The position numbers and the translations under genes are program-made. The notes under the pieces are model-generated. The model did no database searches and was not told where the DNA came from. It worked only from the letters and a program-made list of their open reading frames with translations. 57,495 nucleotides of DNA from a virus: positions 1 through 57,495 of IMG/VR virus record IMGVR_UViG_3300034071_002361; one strand, written 5' to 3'. Below, piece after piece: positions 56,642-57,495 of this stretch (the stretch's first letter is position 1; each line of letters begins with the position of its first letter).

Positions 56642-56697
56642 CAGCGGCCCATCCGCTGGTGGCAGAAGCATAACACGGCACTAGGCCGTGCTGTCAA
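56642..56697 (-). promoter_or_regulatory. Early promoter copy 4 with dyad operator and 5' leader hairpin
   Basis: On the minus strand: -35 TTGACA (56697-56692), 19-bp spacer, -10 TATGCT (56672-56667). Dyad CACGGC-CTAGT-GCCGTG (56690-56674). Hairpin CAGCGG-ATGGG-CCGCTG (56658-56642), then AAGGAG. The stop codon of the P-like gene (TAG 56683-56681) is inside the dyad. Confidence 0.8.
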
Positions 56698-57421
56698 CAC
56701 CCCCGCCGCCATCCTGTCGCGCCCGCTCCTCGTCCGTCAGCCCGTCAGGTTCGTTGGCCCCGGGCAGGATCGAAGGCATGGCCATCAGCGTTGCGGCGAT
56801 CTCGTCGAGGGCGGACCTCACACGCTCCGGGCTCGCCGGCTTCGGCGGCGGCGCCTTCTGCTGAGACAGCGCCGGGACCGGGTCAGGAAGCGGCTGGCCG
56901 CGCACCACAGCGTCGCGCGCTTCGTCGTAGGCCTCGAGCAGCATCCGATCAGCGGCACGCCCCTCGGCCCGCCTGTAGGCGTGGGAGTCGATGTTCTGCC
57001 ACACCATGACGGCGAACGACGACCGGCCGCCGGCCGGGTTGGCCAGCTCGCGGCGCACCGCCGGCAGGCTGGGGATACCGAGGCACATGCAGCGGAAGCT
57101 GCCGACGCTCGGCGGGAAATCGCCCGGGCGGGCAGCGCAGCCGCGTAGGCCCTCGGCCAGCTGCTGGCCAGTGAGTCCGGCCAGTGCCTTCGCCCACGTG
57201 TCGGCCTGCATCGTCAGCTTGCCGTCCTCGCCGACCGGCGTAGGCCCGAGGTCACGAACCCACAGCCCGGGGTACATCGCGGTCATTCGCTCCCACAGGA
57301 TCGCCATGGTGCTCTTGGTCTGCGAGGTTGCCGTGCTCGCGGTGGTAGGCGGCGCACCGGTTGACCCACTCGAAATTGCTTTCGCCGCGGCGTCGTGCGA
57401 GTGGATTGGCTGGCTGGTCAT
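56681..57421 (-). CDS. P-like replication protein (helicase loader), 246 aa
   Basis: In lambda-type phages P brings the host DnaB helicase to the O-iteron complex. P-family look: MAILWERMTAMYPGLWVRDL, TWAKALAGLTGQQLAEGLRG, CAARPGDFPPSVGSFRCMCL and MVWQNIDSHAYRRAEGRAAD. I use ATG 57421 (GGAG six bases upstream); 57433 and 57307 are alternatives. The first 40 residues are low-complexity and overlap the end of the O-like gene. No Walker A motif is seen. Confidence 0.8.
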   Translation of the reverse strand: MTSQPIHSHDAAAKAISSGSTGAPPTTASTATSQTKSTMAILWERMTAMYPGLWVRDLGPTPVGEDGKLTMQADTWAKALAGLTGQQLAEGLRGCAARPGDFPPSVGSFRCMCLGIPSLPAVRRELANPAGGRSSFAVMVWQNIDSHAYRRAEGRAADRMLLEAYDEARDAVVRGQPLPDPVPALSQQKAPPPKPASPERVRSALDEIAATLMAMPSILPGANEPDGLTDEERARQDGGGGVDSTA

Positions 57422-57494
57422 TGGCGGCTCCATTGGGCTTGGCGTACTTCGTTGCGTTGATGATCCAGTTGCGGAAGGTGGCGCTCCAGTCCAG
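57252..57494 (-). CDS. O-like replication initiator, C-terminal part (runs off right edge)
   Basis: The open frame enters from the edge as LDWSATFRNWIINATKYAKP and ends at TGA 57254-57252. LDW-x-ATFRNW is the usual end of the DnaT-like domain whose first half (EVEKFRNYWVS) is at the left edge. The remaining tail is charged (ARRRGESNFEWVNRCAAYHR). It overlaps the P-like gene's 5' end in another frame. About 20-30 bases seem to be missing between the window ends. Confidence 0.78.
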   Translation of the reverse strand: MDWSATFRNWIINATKYAKPNGAANDQPANPLARRRGESNFEWVNRCAAYHREHGNLADQEHHGDPVGANDRDVPRAVGS

Positions 57495-57495
57495 C

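Overview
The window is a tailed-phage genome of the podovirus type, GC-rich throughout (about two-thirds G+C by eye). That fits a phage of a high-GC proteobacterium, but no gene names the host. It has a terminase, portal, scaffold, N4-gp56-type capsid, adaptor and nozzle. I found no tail tube, tape measure, integrase, reverse transcriptase, DNA polymerase, RNA polymerase, tRNA or CRISPR array. Virion assembly therefore looks short-tailed, and replication probably uses host machinery recruited by phage O-like and P-like proteins. The two ends carry the two halves of one gene (O-like initiator: N-terminal part at 1-544, C-terminal part at 57252-57494, both minus strand). The window is thus almost certainly a circular or permuted genome opened inside that gene, with about 20-30 bases missing.

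Layout. (1) Minus strand, 9269 down to 1 and on across the ends to 52882: early region of small, tightly overlapping genes, mostly of unknown function, plus the O/P replication pair, a VRR-NUC nuclease and several small regulators. Four near-identical promoters (about 1887-1942, 4109-4164, 6070-6127, 56642-56697) divide it into operons. Each has a CACGGC...GCCGTG dyad between -35 and -10 and a 5' leader hairpin with invariant loop AUGGG; a fifth hairpin copy precedes the recombination genes. (2) 9270-9638: a gene-free divergent region ending in a plus-strand terminator. (3) Plus strand 9639-14608: lysis region (PAS-domain membrane protein, SAR lysozyme, spanin candidates), small genes and the small terminase. 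(4) 14590-22984: an unusually large adhesin module (collagen-like, LamG-like and Ig-like proteins) lying between small and large terminase. (5) 22972-38118: large terminase, portal, scaffold, major capsid, connector and nozzle, then probable internal virion proteins. (6) 38155-48516: one 3453-codon gene for a polyvalent protein. It has a GGDEF-like domain, a zincin protease, two ADP-ribosyltransferase-like domains, an HDxFGH domain and an LPD38-like C-terminus, joined by repeated LQSR-type motifs, with three nested +1-frame small ORFs. (7) 48470-51260, minus: small zinc-finger and HTH genes, RecT annealing protein and PDDEXK exonuclease. (8) 51343-52922, plus: HTH regulator, dUTPase and small genes.

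How it may work together (inference): the giant protein and the 34-38 kb virion proteins would be packaged and injected. The early minus-strand operons, under a shared repressor acting on the dyad, would provide takeover functions, O/P-driven replication from iterons inside the O gene, and RecT/exonuclease recombination. The plus-strand late operon would express lysis, adhesin and virion genes, possibly through control at the terminator before the lysis genes. The most novel items are the giant protein with its junction motifs and nested ORFs, and the covarying leader-hairpin/operator system.
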